From CAVXJN01 sp963762165 (GTDB lineage Bacteria > Pseudomonadota > Gammaproteobacteria > JASBUN01), in the NCBI GenBank assembly GCA_963762165.1, contig CAVXJN010000004.1, positions 186,001 to 250,000 of the forward strand: a stretch of DNA of 64,000 nucleotides, read 5' to 3'. The notes below the pieces were generated by a model. It ran no database searches. It saw only the letters and a program-made list of their open reading frames with translations, and was not told the DNA's origin. A program made the translations under genes and the position numbers. Below, piece by piece: positions 1-9,021 of the stretch. Positions within the stretch are counted from its first letter, which is position 1. The number at the start of each line of letters is the position of its first letter.

Positions 1-696
1 TATTACATGTACAGCTGGGGCGTAGTCCCGGGAGCCGACCTGCGCCGCGCGTACGGCGAATTTCTTCGCAATCCCCGGACCTTCAGCGTCGTCGCCCAGC
101 CGAGCACCCCGCTGGAATTGTCGCTGTTGAATCAATACTCGCCTGATGACCTGGTGGCGCTGCTCGATTTGCGCGCCATCGTCAACGGCCGCGGGGTCGA
201 ATCCTCGCAGGTATCCTACCGTCCGGAACTGTTGGGCCAGTTTGCAGCGGCGCCGCCGCAGCCCGTGCAGCGGCCGAAAGCCCCGGCGCAAAAGTCGCAG
301 GCGGCCAAACCGGTGCCGCAATCGAGTCCGGCACGAGCCAGTCGTCCGGCGCCGAAAGCCGTCCGCCGGGTCCGCGCGGAGCCGCAGCCGGTGAAGCCGC
401 AGAATTCAGCGCCGCCGGCGACGCAGCCGGTGAAGCCGCAGAATTCAGCGCCGCCGGCGACGCAGCCGGAAGTGGAATTCGGCTACCGGCGCGTTTCGCG
501 CGAGCGCCTCGACCACTACGTCGGGCGTTATGTTCGGGTCTACAGTGCAGAGGGAGTGGCGCGCGAAGGCGTGCTGAACGCGGTGCGCGATAGCGAAGTC
601 GTGGTCGAGCACCGCATGTACGGCGGCAGCATGGCAGTACCCGTGCCTTTCGGCAAAATCGAACGCATTGAGGTGTGGCTGCCAGAACGCTCGTAG
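1..696 (+). CDS. Ala/Pro-rich hypothetical protein with Sm-like C-terminal region, probably 5'-truncated
   Basis: The frame is open through base 1 (two Tyr codons precede the ATG at 7), so the true start may lie outside the window; 229 residues are visible from that ATG. Residues about 1-80 look folded. Residues about 85-155 are a low-complexity Pro/Ala/Lys linker that includes a tandem 13-residue duplication. The C-terminal 75 residues (LDHYVGRYVRVYSAEG through KIERIEVWLPERS) read as alternating beta strands, like a small Sm-like or RNA-binding barrel, but I cannot assign a family. It lies just upstream of the polyphosphate:AMP phosphotransferase gene on the same strand, with about 19 bases between stop and start. 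Function unknown. Confidence 0.6.
   Translation, partial: YYMYSWGVVPGADLRRAYGEFLRNPRTFSVVAQPSTPLELSLLNQYSPDDLVALLDLRAIVNGRGVESSQVSYRPELLGQFAAAPPQPVQRPKAPAQKSQAAKPVPQSSPARASRPAPKAVRRVRAEPQPVKPQNSAPPATQPVKPQNSAPPATQPEVEFGYRRVSRERLDHYVGRYVRVYSAEGVAREGVLNAVRDSEVVVEHRMYGGSMAVPVPFGKIERIEVWLPERS
391..468 (+). repeat. Tandem 39-bp duplication, two identical copies
   Basis: Bases 391-429 and 430-468 are identical and encode VKPQNSAPPATQP twice inside the Pro/Ala linker of the first gene. The unit is a multiple of three, so copy-number change would only lengthen or shorten the linker. Confidence 0.9.
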
Positions 697-715
697 AGCA
701 CCAGGAGGCAGGCCA

Positions 716-2194
716 GTGTTCGAAGCGGTGGAGCTTGGGCACAAAGTTTCGAAGGCGCATTTTCAGCAGCAGGAGCCCGCGCTTCGCACAGCGCTACTCG
801 AAGCGCAGCGCGCGTTGGCCGAGGCTCAGATTCCGGTGGTGCTGATCATAACCGGTATGGAAGGCGCCGCTCGAGGCGCGCTGCTCAACCGATTGCACAA
901 ATGGCTGGACACCCGGGGCGTGCGCACCGAAGCGGTATGGGATGAAACCGATGAAGAACGCGAACGGCCGCGGCTCTGGCGTTTCTGGCGCCGGTTGCCC
1001 GCCCGGGACGAGATCGCGATCTTTCTCGGTGGCTGGTACGCCCAGCCCCTGGCGGCCCGCACCTTCGGTAAGCTCAAGCGCGCGGATTTCGAACACTGTT
1101 TGCAGCGCGCCCAGGAATTGGAGCGCATGCTGACCGACGACGGCGCCCTGGTGCTGAAGTTCTGGCTCCATGTCTCCAAGCGGACCCAAGGACGCAGACT
1201 CAAACAGCAGGTCAAAGAAGGGCGCCGTCTGACCAAACAGGAAAAGCGTTTCGCGGCGCATTACGGCCGCGCGGCGAAGACCGCCGAAGCGTTGATACGC
1301 AGCACCGATCACGGCTACAGCCCCTGGTACCTGGTCGAAGCGGAGGATCCGCAATACCGCGATCTCACGGTTGGCCAGACCTTGCTCGATGCGCTGCAAC
1401 GGCGTCTCCGCCAGACCGGTACCGAACGCCGCGGCTATCACCTCAGCAATCCGTTGCCGCCCGAAGACCCCGAAGCCAAACTCACGGTGCTCGACCGCAT
1501 GGATCTGGACTGCTCGCTGTCCGCCAAGGCCTACCGCGAGCGGCTGGAATCCCTGCGCATTCGAATTAACAAGCTGGCGTGGGTGGCGCATGGCGCGGGC
1601 CATTCCACGGTCATCGTCCTGGAGGGTTGGGACGCTGCTGGCAAGGGCAGCACGATTCGCCGGATCGCATCCGCGGTGGATGCGCGCCTGTTGCGGGTGA
1701 TCTCTACTGGCGCACCGACCGATGAAGAGCGCGCCCATCACTACCTCTGGCGTTTCTGGCGCCATATTCCCCGAGCCGGTTACGTCACCGCCTACGACCG
1801 CTCCTGGTACGGCCGTGTTCTGGTGGAACGGGTGGAAGGATTCGCAGAAGAATCGGAATGGATGCGGGCCTACCAGGAAATCAACGATTTCGAAAGCCAA
1901 TTGGTTGACCACGGAATCGTACTGGTGAAATTCTGGCTTCACATCAGCGAACAAGAACAATTGCGGCGCTTTCAGGCACGGGAGGAGACGCCGTGGAAAC
2001 AATTCAAGATTGGCGCAGAAGACTGGCGCAACCGCGACCGGTGGGATCAGTACCGCTTGGCAGTGAATGACATGGTGATGCGTACCAGCACCGACGTAGC
2101 ACCGTGGCATCTTATCGCCGCCAACGACAAGAAATATGCGCGCGTGCAAGTGATGGAGCGTTTATGCGCAGCTCTGGAGCGACGATTGGAGTGA
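716..2194 (+). CDS. pap: Polyphosphate:AMP phosphotransferase (two-domain PPK2, class II)
   Basis: Cytoplasmic enzyme that transfers phosphate from polyphosphate to AMP to give ADP. The 492 residues contain two PPK2 kinase domains in tandem, as in the family's about 500-residue two-domain members. The C-terminal domain has the intact Walker A-like EGWDAAGKGS and an aspartate-rich lid with WYGRVLVERVEG. The N-terminal copy is degenerate (GMEGAARG, WYAQPLA), as is usual when only the C-terminal domain is catalytic. I chose the GTG at 716 because AGGAGG lies at 703-708, seven bases upstream; an upstream in-frame ATG at 668 lies inside the preceding gene. It is followed with overlap by a secreted MBL-fold gene. 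Confidence 0.9.
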   Translation: MFEAVELGHKVSKAHFQQQEPALRTALLEAQRALAEAQIPVVLIITGMEGAARGALLNRLHKWLDTRGVRTEAVWDETDEERERPRLWRFWRRLPARDEIAIFLGGWYAQPLAARTFGKLKRADFEHCLQRAQELERMLTDDGALVLKFWLHVSKRTQGRRLKQQVKEGRRLTKQEKRFAAHYGRAAKTAEALIRSTDHGYSPWYLVEAEDPQYRDLTVGQTLLDALQRRLRQTGTERRGYHLSNPLPPEDPEAKLTVLDRMDLDCSLSAKAYRERLESLRIRINKLAWVAHGAGHSTVIVLEGWDAAGKGSTIRRIASAVDARLLRVISTGAPTDEERAHHYLWRFWRHIPRAGYVTAYDRSWYGRVLVERVEGFAEESEWMRAYQEINDFESQLVDHGIVLVKFWLHISEQEQLRRFQAREETPWKQFKIGAEDWRNRDRWDQYRLAVNDMVMRTSTDVAPWHLIAANDKKYARVQVMERLCAALERRLE

Positions 2195-3114
2195 GGTTCG
2201 CGCTGCTGTCGGCGTTGCTTGCATCGATCGCGACCGGCGCGGCGGGCGCCGCCGACGTCGACTGTCGCAGTGCGGCGTTGGCCGTGCAAGTGCTGGGGTC
2301 CGGCGGTCCGATTGCCGATGATGACCGCGCCGGGGCCTCCTACCTGGTCTGGCAGCGCGGCCGGGCCCGGGTGCTGGTGGATGCCGGTGGCGGCAGTTTC
2401 GTGCGCTTCGGCGAGGCGGGCGCGCGCATCGACCAATTGGAACTGGTCGCACTCACGCATCTGCACGCCGATCATGTCTCGGATCTACCGGCGCTTTTGA
2501 AGAGCGGCTATTTCTCCGGTCGCAGGCGGGCGCTGGTGCTGGTCGGACCCAACGGCTCCGGGCACTATCCGGGCACCGAAGAGTTCATCGAAGGGTCGTT
2601 CGATCCGCAGCGCGGCACGTTTCGTTATTTGCACGGGCTGATCGACGGCAGTGACGGTTTGTTTCCAGTGCAGCCGCGGGACGTCGATGCCCGGCGAGAC
2701 GACGCGGCGTCGGTGTTCGACACGGATGGCGTGCGGGTCGAGGCGGTGGGGGTGCACCACGGCCCTGTCCCGGCCCTGGGTTATCTGGTCACGGTCGACG
2801 GCAAGCGTATCGCGTTCAGCGGCGATCAGAATGCCTCCAGACCAGGATTCGCCAAACTGATTCAGGGCGCAGATGTGTTGTTCATGGATCACGCCATCGG
2901 CATGGAAGCAGGCGAGGTCGCAGCTAATCTACACGCGGCGCCGGACGCCATTGGCCGCCTGGCGGCGCGAACCGGAGTGCGATCACTGGTCTTGAGTCAT
3001 TTGATGGCCCGGAGCCTGAAAGACCGTGCGCGCAACCGCGAGGTCATCGCCGGGATCTATCACGGCCCGCTGGACTACGCTCACGATCTGATGTGCGTGG
3101 TGCTTGCGCGTTGA
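2164..3114 (+). CDS. Secreted metallo-beta-lactamase-fold hydrolase
   Basis: About 316 residues with a Sec signal peptide (hydrophobic LLSALLASIATGAAGA, likely cleavage after AGA/AGAA), then an MBL fold. The zinc motif THLHADHVSD is near residue 99, and later metal-ligand candidates are the HHGP histidines, FSGDQ, MDHAIG and LSHLM. It resembles the ribonuclease Z/arylsulfatase-like branch, so a periplasmic phosphodiesterase or sulfatase-type hydrolase is plausible; the substrate is not deducible. The start overlaps the 3' end of the PPK2 gene. ATG 2164 has GGAG five bases upstream; GTG 2191, in a GTGA overlap with the PPK2 stop, is the alternative and also leaves a signal peptide. Confidence 0.8.
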   Translation: MRSSGATIGVRFALLSALLASIATGAAGAADVDCRSAALAVQVLGSGGPIADDDRAGASYLVWQRGRARVLVDAGGGSFVRFGEAGARIDQLELVALTHLHADHVSDLPALLKSGYFSGRRRALVLVGPNGSGHYPGTEEFIEGSFDPQRGTFRYLHGLIDGSDGLFPVQPRDVDARRDDAASVFDTDGVRVEAVGVHHGPVPALGYLVTVDGKRIAFSGDQNASRPGFAKLIQGADVLFMDHAIGMEAGEVAANLHAAPDAIGRLAARTGVRSLVLSHLMARSLKDRARNREVIAGIYHGPLDYAHDLMCVVLAR

Positions 3115-3126
3115 GAACCGCGGCGC

Positions 3127-4215
3127 TCAGCTGTTGCTTTCGCCGAGCACCGGCTGTTTGAGCGTTGCGGCGAAATCCAGCATGCGCTGCGTGGAGCGCA
3201 CCGCCTTGCGCCGCACGTGCCTCGTCGACGTGGATTTCGTTGGCGCCGGTTTCCAATACCCGCGCCAGGTTCTCCAGGTGATTCATGGCCATCCAGGGGC
3301 AATGGGCGCAGCTGTGGCAGGTGGCGCCGACGCCGCCGCTGGGCGCTTCGATGAAAGTCTTGTCGGGCGCTGCCTGCTTCATCTTGTAGAAAATGCCGCG
3401 GTCGGTGGCGACGATGAAGGTGTCGTTCGGGCAGCTCCTGGGCCGCTTTGATCAACTGGGTGGTGGAGCCCACCACGTCGGCCAGTTCGATCACCGGCGC
3501 CGGCGATTCGGGGTGCACCAGTACCGCGGCATCCGGGTGGCGCGCCTTGGTGCGCTCCAGTTCGCTCGCTTTGAATGCTTCGTGCACGACGCACGAGCCC
3601 TGCCACAGCAGCATGTCGGCGCCGGTCACTTTCTGCACATAGGCGCCGAGGTACCGGTCCGGCGCCCAGAGAATCTTTTCGCCTTTGGCGTGCAGATGCT
3701 CGGCGACCTTGACGGCGATGCTGGAGGTGACCACCCAGTCGGCCCGCGCTTTCACTTCGGCGCTGGTGTTGGCGTACACCACCACGGTGCGGTCGGGATG
3801 GGCGTCGCAGAAGCGGCGGAACTCATCGGCCGGACAGCCCAGATCGAGCGAGCACTCGGCCTCCAGGGTCGGCATCAGGACCCGTTTTTCCGGGTTCAGG
3901 ATCTTGGCGGTTTCGCCCATGAAGCGTACGCCGGCGACCACCAGGGTGGTGGCCGGATGCTGGTTGCCGAAGCGCGCCATGTCCAGCGAATCGGAGACAT
4001 AGCCGCCGGTTTCCTCGGCGATCATCTGCAGGTCGCCGTCGACGTAATAATGCGCCACCAGCACCGCGTCCTGTTCTTTCAGCAGGCGCTTGATGCGCGC
4101 AACCAGCGCCGCTTTTTCATCCGCGGCTCATGGCCGGCGGCGCAAAATCCGCCCCCGGCGCCAGCCGCGGGTCGGCCACTGGTATGATCGGAATAGTGTG
4201 TTCGATAGCGCTCAT
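3127..4215 (-). pseudogene. nadA: Quinolinate synthase NadA, interrupted by three +1 frameshifts
   Basis: NadA condenses iminoaspartate with dihydroxyacetone phosphate to quinolinate in NAD synthesis and carries a [4Fe-4S] cluster. Read through three frame changes, the gene gives a full product of about 361 residues, close to the family size. It starts at the ATG at 4215 (AGGAG about nine bases upstream) with MSAIEHTIPIIPVADPR, continues with AHYYVDGDLQ, cluster cysteines in AECSLDLGC, WQGSCVVHEAF and CHSCAHCPW, and ends MLDFAATLKQ...GESNS. The frame breaks near 4121-4128, 3428 and 3216-3222, each corrected by removing one base. All catalytic segments are intact, so these are probably consensus errors rather than decay; as written, no functional product could be made. 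Confidence 0.9.
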
Positions 4216-4401
4216 CGGATTTCAGCTCCTGGCGCTTGGCGTGCCGTCGTTGGCAGGGAGCCAAGCCGCCGCTAGCCGGTCATTCTGGTCCAGGTCGCGA
4301 AACGATTGCAACTCCGCGGCCGCTCGCTTCCTGTATAAATAGGGTCGCGGAACCCGAATTTACAGGACCGCGAAGTCAATGGCATTCACATCCACTGGGA
4401 G

Positions 4402-4952
4402 GTGCGTTTGTCCGAGCCCAAGCGTCGCGTGTTCGCCGGCCGCATCGTGGAAGTGACCCTCGACCGGGTAGTGCTGCCGAACGGTCGCGAAACCGAGTTC
4501 GAGGTGGTGCATCATCCCGGGCGGCGCCGCGGTCGTGGCCGTGGACGAACGGCAGCGGGTGTGTCTGCTGCGACAATACCGCCACGCGGTGGACGACTGG
4601 TTATGGGAATTGCCGGCCGGCAAGCGCGACCACGGCGAAGACCCCGCGCAAACGGCGCGGCGGGAACTGCGAGAGGAAGCCGGTGTAGGCGCCGGCAAGT
4701 TGGCAAACCCTGGGCCAGGTGACCAGTTCCCCGGGCGTATTTACCGAAGTGGTGCACCTGTACCTGGCCCGGGACCTGACCTTCGGCGCCGACGCGCGTG
4801 GAAGCCCACGAAGTGTTCGAGCGCCATTGGATTGCGTTGGACGAGGCGGTCGGACACGCAGAAGGCGGGCGAAATACAGCGACGCCAAAACGGTGATCGG
4901 ATTGCTGCGGGCGCGGGCGGCGCTGGCGACGCCAGAGATGACTGGGCGCTAG
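4402..4952 (+). pseudogene. NUDIX hydrolase (ADP-ribose pyrophosphatase-like), with at least four frameshifts
   Basis: The perfect Nudix box G-x5-E-x7-REL-x-EE-x-G-V is visible around 4620-4687 (GKRDHGEDP then RRELREEAGV), preceded by FAGRIVEVTLDRVVLPNGRE and RVCLLRQYRHAVDDWLWELP, which are typical of ADP-ribose pyrophosphatases of the NudF/YffH type. The frame changes near 4520 (an extra G in a G run), 4699, 4800 and 4865. Splicing the frames yields about 183 residues ending YSDAKTVIGLLRARAAL, the expected family C-terminus. The GTG at 4402 has GGAGG almost touching it, so the start is uncertain. It is convergent with the NlpC/P60 gene, whose 3' end it overlaps by four bases. Broken as written; probably sequence error. 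Confidence 0.75.
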
Positions 4953-5458
4953 TAGATCCGACCGGCGGCAATGATCCGCTGGTGCCAGAAGGGGTTGTTG
5001 AGATTGGCGTAGGAGACTTGTTTGCCCGACGACGGCGCATGAATGAAACGGCCGCCGCCGGCATAGATGCCGACGTGGGACACTTTGCGGCGCGATACCC
5101 GGAAGAAAACCAGATCGCCGGGGCGCAGCGTCGACAGCGATACCGGCTGCGCTTGGCGCAATTGCTGGCGGGTGGTGCGCGGGATGTCGATGCCGGCGCG
5201 GCGATACGCATATTGGATCAGTCCACTGCAGTCGAACCCATCTGGCGTGCTGCCGCCATAACGGTAGGGCGTTCCCAACTGCCGGTACGCGGCGTAGACG
5301 GCGCGTTCGCCGGCTTCTGCCGATCTGCTGTCGGGCGCCGCGAAGCCCCGCTCGGCATGGTACGGGCGCACCGGTGCCGAACCGCAGCCGGACAGCGCAG
5401 CAGTCGCCGTCACCGTCAGCAGCAGGTTCCGCCACGAATTGCGCGTGATCTTCTTCAT
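4949..5458 (-). CDS. NlpC/P60 (C40) peptidoglycan endopeptidase lipoprotein
   Basis: 169 residues with a lipoprotein signal (LTVTATAALSGCG, lipobox LSGC), then an NlpC/P60 domain. The catalytic cysteine is in FDCSGLIQYAY, the histidine in VSHVGIYAGG, and the third polar residue in FIHAPSSGK. Family members (Spr/MepS, NlpC) cleave D-Glu(gamma)-mDAP or mDAP-D-Ala peptide links during cell-wall growth. The length and near-absence of linker match the short Spr-like type anchored in the outer membrane. It is a single gene, convergent with the NUDIX gene. Confidence 0.92.
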   Translation of the reverse strand: MKKITRNSWRNLLLTVTATAALSGCGSAPVRPYHAERGFAAPDSRSAEAGERAVYAAYRQLGTPYRYGGSTPDGFDCSGLIQYAYRRAGIDIPRTTRQQLRQAQPVSLSTLRPGDLVFFRVSRRKVSHVGIYAGGGRFIHAPSSGKQVSYANLNNPFWHQRIIAAGRIY

Positions 5459-5878
5459 CCCCGGTCTATCTGTCCTCTGTCGCAGGTTGTATCGACCCCC
5501 ACGCCGACACCCTTGAGCGCGCGTATTGGGCCGGATTCGCCTTTTCGATGATTTCTATCACGAAATTTTGTTTCCCGCGAGCACCCGGCCGGTTTACGAC
5601 CGCGCCCGGCGACCCTCTTCGAGTTCCCTTGGGATTGCGCTCGATGCGGGGTATGAACTGACCGCAATAGGGATCGAATCGCCGCAGGCGCTGGAGATCG
5701 TTCGCGGATTAGGCTTCACTTATGGACAGGGGCACGTGCTCGGTCGGCCGCGGCCGCTCGACGCGGCGTGTCAGCAGCAATCGCGCATCGACGCCACGCA
5801 ATAGCCGGAGTCCGGCCTCAGGCTGACGACTTCACGGCGTGTCTCGCGCCGGCTCGGCAACACCGGACGGAGGTCCAA
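5459..5878. other. 420-base spacer holding an EAL-domain remnant
   Basis: No intact gene is recognisable between the NlpC/P60 gene and sqr. The only interpretable coding signal is the EAL-like fragment annotated separately. The last 15 bases contain the GGAGG ribosome-binding site of sqr (5869-5873). Confidence 0.5.
5626..5804 (+). pseudogene. C-terminal remnant of an EAL (c-di-GMP phosphodiesterase) domain
   Basis: The frame reads LGIALDAGYELTAIGIES, then PQALEIVRGLGFTYGQG and HVLGRPRPL, then stops at 5804. This matches the last about 45 residues of EAL domains (consensus VVAEGVET..QL..LRELGCDYGQGYLFGRPLP). No EAL, DDFG or KID motifs occur upstream and there is no plausible start, so it is a truncated relic rather than a gene. 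It is not a copy of the end of the large c-di-GMP gene in this window, where the same segment reads IRTIAEFVENDEILQRLREI. Confidence 0.6.
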
Positions 5879-7150
5879 ATGGCACATATCGTAATTCTCG
5901 GGGCGGGTATCGGCGGCGTTCCCGCGGCCTATGAGATGAATCAGCTCAAACGCCCGGATGACCGCATAACCGTGATTTCCAATACTTCATACTTCCAATT
6001 CACGCCATCCAATCCTTGGGTTGCAGTGCGGTGGCGTAAACCTGAAGACATCAAAGTCGATATGGGGCCGGTGCTCGAGAAACATGGCATCGAGTTCATC
6101 GGCACCGGGGCAAAGCGGGTGCAGCCCGATGCCAACGAAGTGCAGTTGGAGGACGGACGCAGCATTCACTACGATTTTCTCATCATTGCCACCGGTCCGC
6201 ATTTGGCATTCGAGGAAGTCGAGGGCCTCGGTCCCGCTGCCAATACCGCATCGATCTGCACCGTGGAGCACGCCCAAGCGGCCGCGGCGCGATGGGATGA
6301 GTTCGTCAAAGATCCGGGACCGATCGTGGTAGGTGCCGTGCAGGGGGCGTCGTGCTTCGGTCCGGCCTACGAATTCGCTTTCATCATGGACTCCGATCTG
6401 CGCAAGCGGCGTCTGCGCGACAAGGTCAAGATGACCTTCGTGACCGCGGAACCGTATATCGGTCACCTCGGACTTGCCGGGGTCGGCAATTCCAAAGGTA
6501 TGCTCGAAAACGAATTTCGCGATCACCACATCAATTGGATCTGCAATGCCAAGGTGACCCGGATAGAAGCCGGCAAGATGTTCGCGACCGAACTCGATGA
6601 GAACGGTCAGGAAAAAAAGCAACACGAGATCGAATTCAAATACAGCATGATGCTGCCCGCGTTCACCGGAATCGAAGCGGTGCGCGACATCGAAGGCCTG
6701 GTGAACCCCCGCGGTTTCGTTTTGATCGACAAGTTTCAACGCAATCCGAAGTTCGAAAATATTTACAGCGTCGGCGTCTGCGTTGCCATACCGCCGATCG
6801 AAGCGACACCGGTGCCCTGCGGCGTGCCCAAGACCGGTTACATGATCGAGACCATGGGCCATGCCGCGGCGGTGAATATCCGCGCTGTCATGGATGGCCG
6901 CGAACCGCATGCGCAAGCCACCTGGAACGCTATTTGTCTGGCCGACATGGGCGATACGGGCATCGCCTTCGTGGCGCAACCGGAGATGCCACCGCGCAAC
7001 GTCAACTGGATGAAGAAAGGCAAATGGGTGCACTTGGGAAAGGTCGCATTCGAGAAATATTTCCTGCGCAAGATCCGCAAGGGCATAACGGAAAGCATTT
7101 ATGAAAAGTATGTGCTCAAAGGTTTTGGAATCGACAAATTGAAGCCATGA
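5879..7150 (+). CDS. sqr: Sulfide:quinone oxidoreductase
   Basis: FAD-dependent, membrane-associated enzyme that oxidises sulfide to sulfur or polysulfide and passes electrons to the quinone pool. The 423 residues begin with the dinucleotide-binding motif VILGAGIGGVPAAYE and include LIIATGPHLAF and the C-terminal FAD segment YSVGVCVAIPP followed by PCGVPKTGYMIE. Cysteines at positions 127 (ASICTVEH), 159 (GASCFGP) and 353 (NAICLADMG) sit where the redox and accessory cysteines of the Acidithiobacillus-type SQR lie. The basic, aromatic C-terminus (WVHLGKVAFEKYFLRKIRKG) probably forms the amphipathic membrane anchor. The start is ATG 5879 with GGAGG five bases upstream. No flavocytochrome or sox genes are adjacent. 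Confidence 0.93.
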   Translation: MAHIVILGAGIGGVPAAYEMNQLKRPDDRITVISNTSYFQFTPSNPWVAVRWRKPEDIKVDMGPVLEKHGIEFIGTGAKRVQPDANEVQLEDGRSIHYDFLIIATGPHLAFEEVEGLGPAANTASICTVEHAQAAAARWDEFVKDPGPIVVGAVQGASCFGPAYEFAFIMDSDLRKRRLRDKVKMTFVTAEPYIGHLGLAGVGNSKGMLENEFRDHHINWICNAKVTRIEAGKMFATELDENGQEKKQHEIEFKYSMMLPAFTGIEAVRDIEGLVNPRGFVLIDKFQRNPKFENIYSVGVCVAIPPIEATPVPCGVPKTGYMIETMGHAAAVNIRAVMDGREPHAQATWNAICLADMGDTGIAFVAQPEMPPRNVNWMKKGKWVHLGKVAFEKYFLRKIRKGITESIYEKYVLKGFGIDKLKP

Positions 7151-7290
7151 TGCACCGGCCGGAAAGGAAGCCGCGTAAGCGGCGCTAAACCTTGGCCCGG
7201 GACCGGTCGATATAACGATCAAGCGGTGCCGGTAGGCGCCGCCTCCGGTCGTCATGACCGCGCCCGCAGGGGGCGCGCTGGAGGTGACCA

Positions 7291-7473
7291 ATGAACCGTA
7301 TGACCCGTAACCCGGAGCGGATGCGCAGTGCCGAAGACGAACGTCGCGGACCCGATCAGTCGGCCCGCATGCGTGAGGCTGTTGCGCGCCGGCGATTGGA
7401 AGAGCTGCGTGAACAGCGCATGCTGCGCGAACATTTATCGGACGTGTTCGGCGACGGCGGTAGCAACTACTGA
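7291..7473 (+). CDS. Small charged protein, PA3496-like
   Basis: 60 residues, Arg/Glu-rich, predicted to be one amphipathic helix (MREAVARRRLEELREQRMLREHLSD). A strong GGAGGTGA ribosome-binding site ends a few bases before the ATG at 7291, which supports translation. The helix resembles small gammaproteobacterial PA3496-type proteins whose core also has an RRxLEdxxEQRrLrexL pattern; this is recognition by pattern only. It has no membrane segment or signal peptide. Role unknown. Confidence 0.6.
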   Translation: MNRMTRNPERMRSAEDERRGPDQSARMREAVARRRLEELREQRMLREHLSDVFGDGGSNY

Positions 7474-7899
7474 TTGCCGAACGTCCAGCTTCCCGCGCGG
7501 GAAGCCAGGCGCGCAACCGGGCAATCGCCTGCGATGGGTTGCAATGGCGTCCCGCGGCGGTTGCAGCCGGCGCTCGGCTGCGTGACGCCCACCCCGCTGC
7601 GATGCTTCACGCCGTTGCGGCACAGCTCGAACTCGATCGGGCCTTTTAGCCATTCCCGTACAGATAGCGGTTTCGAGTCCTGAGGTGTCTGCAAGGTGAC
7701 CGCCCGGCGCCGCGATCATCTCGGCGCTAATTTCCCGGGAACAATTTGATCCGCTGTCCCATGCCGATGTGGTAGTCCGCACGCGACTCAGCACGGTTGA
7801 ATGGTCGCGACGCGCGATGAAAAGAATTTGTCGCTCCAGGGGGATGCCGTCGGGATGTCGCGGCTTTATTCTCAGCGGTTTTCCTGGTAGTCGTACACC
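7474..7899. other. 426-base spacer without a recognisable gene
   Basis: Open frames exist on both strands here (for example a TTG-started minus frame 7467-7694), but none has a good ribosome-binding site, family resemblance or signal peptide. Parts of the upstream end are locally repetitive GC-rich sequence. Confidence 0.4.
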
Positions 7900-8499
7900 A
7901 TGGGTTGTTCCGACAGTCTCCATCGCTGTAGCTGGGCGCAGGCCGCCAAGCCGTTGTATCAGGCCTATCACGATAGCGAGTGGGGTGTGCCGGTACGCGA
8001 CGAGTCCATCCTGTTCGAATTTCTGATTCTGGAGGGCGCGCAGGCGGGTCTCAGTTGGGAGACGGTGCTCAACAAGCGCGCCCGTTATCGGGCGGTATTT
8101 GCCGATTTCGATCCGGAGCGGATTGCCCGCTTCCGAGCCCGGAACGTTGCCAAGCTGCTTGCCGATCCCGGAATCATTCGCAATCGCGCCAAAGTGGAGG
8201 CGGCGATACAGAATGCGCGCGCTCTGTTGGACCTTCGAGCAAAAGGGGTGCGATTCGATCAGTTCCTATGGCAATTCGTCGACGGTGCGAGCAAGCAGAA
8301 TCGCTGGCGCAGCCCGTCCCAGGTGCCTTCGTCGACGCGGGAATCGCAGCTGATGAGTCGCGAGCTCAAGCGGTGCGGATTCAAATTCGTCGGCCCGACC
8401 ATCTGTTACGCATACATGCAGGCGGTTGGCATGGTCAACGATCATTTGCTGAGTTGTTTTCGCCACTCCGAGGTGCGGGCCCTGTCTGTGCGATCGTGA
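7900..8499 (+). CDS. tag: DNA-3-methyladenine glycosylase I
   Basis: Base-excision repair enzyme that removes 3-methyladenine. The 199 residues carry the HhH-fold family hallmarks: an N-terminal zinc ligand in MGCSDSLHRCSW, the YHDSEWGVPVRDE motif with the catalytic-pocket Glu, FEFLILEGAQAGLSWETVLNKR, GIIRNRAKVEAAIQNA, KRCGFKFVGPTICYAYMQA, and the C-terminal zinc ligands in NDHLLSCFRH. Length matches the about 190-residue family. No clear ribosome-binding site is visible ahead of the ATG. Confidence 0.95.
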   Translation: MGCSDSLHRCSWAQAAKPLYQAYHDSEWGVPVRDESILFEFLILEGAQAGLSWETVLNKRARYRAVFADFDPERIARFRARNVAKLLADPGIIRNRAKVEAAIQNARALLDLRAKGVRFDQFLWQFVDGASKQNRWRSPSQVPSSTRESQLMSRELKRCGFKFVGPTICYAYMQAVGMVNDHLLSCFRHSEVRALSVRS

Positions 8500-8509
8500 T
8501 CGCCCCAGC

Positions 8510-9010
8510 TCAGTAGGGCCGCTTGCGCAGTCGCAAACGAAACAGTAATTGCGAAACCGCCAGCTCGACGATCAGGAACAGCGCCACTTCCATTGCCACT
8601 GCCGGCCACGATAAGCCGAGTGCAACGCGCAGCGCCGCCAACGGCAGCAGCACTTCAGGAATTTGATCGAGCCCCAATGCCATGCCGCTGGAAGGTATCC
8701 CCAGTCGGCGCTTGATGAAACTCGAAATCAGATCGCCCGACATTGCCAACAGCCCCAGAGCGGCGCCCAACGACGGACTGTATCCAAGCAAGGGTGCGCT
8801 GATTGCGCCCGCCATCGTTGCCGCCACTACGCCGCGCGCGGTCTTCGAGTTTCCCAGCCAGGGCCGGCCGTCCGGGGCGAGCCGGTGGCCATCCAATGGT
8901 GCGGCCAAGCGGTCGCGCAGCAGCCCGCGGGCGAGAATCGGCGCGCCGTTGACGACCACCAACATCAGCAAACTGGCGCCGAACGCCGCAAGGGACCCGG
9001 GCTCTGGCAC
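8510..9010 (-). CDS. CDP-archaeol synthase-like (CarS/DUF46) membrane protein
   Basis: 166 residues with about five hydrophobic segments. Near the N-terminus is the CarS signature: VVNGAPILARGLL, then PLDGHRLAPDGRPWLGNSKTARG (compare N-G-x-P and D-G-x-x-xxG-x-x-K-T-x-R-G of CDP-archaeol synthases and CdsA relatives), and a later SGDLISSFIKRRLGIPSSG. In archaea the family makes CDP-archaeol from unsaturated archaetidic acid; bacterial members are largely uncharacterised and may use another phosphatidate-like lipid. The start is a GTG at 9010 with GAGG about six bases upstream. It lies 11 bases after the nuclease gene on the same strand, suggesting an operon. Confidence 0.8.
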   Translation of the reverse strand: MPEPGSLAAFGASLLMLVVVNGAPILARGLLRDRLAAPLDGHRLAPDGRPWLGNSKTARGVVAATMAGAISAPLLGYSPSLGAALGLLAMSGDLISSFIKRRLGIPSSGMALGLDQIPEVLLPLAALRVALGLSWPAVAMEVALFLIVELAVSQLLFRLRLRKRPY

Positions 9011-9021
9011 TGCAAACCTCG

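Noticed and set aside
794..2149. 451-residue minus-strand frame
   Set aside because: Antisense to the PPK2 gene with its clear Walker and lid motifs.
5987..7516. 509-residue minus-strand frame
   Set aside because: It is antisense to the intact sqr gene and shows no family pattern.
7467..7694. 75-residue minus-strand gene
   Set aside because: It would start at TTG without a ribosome-binding site and resembles nothing known.
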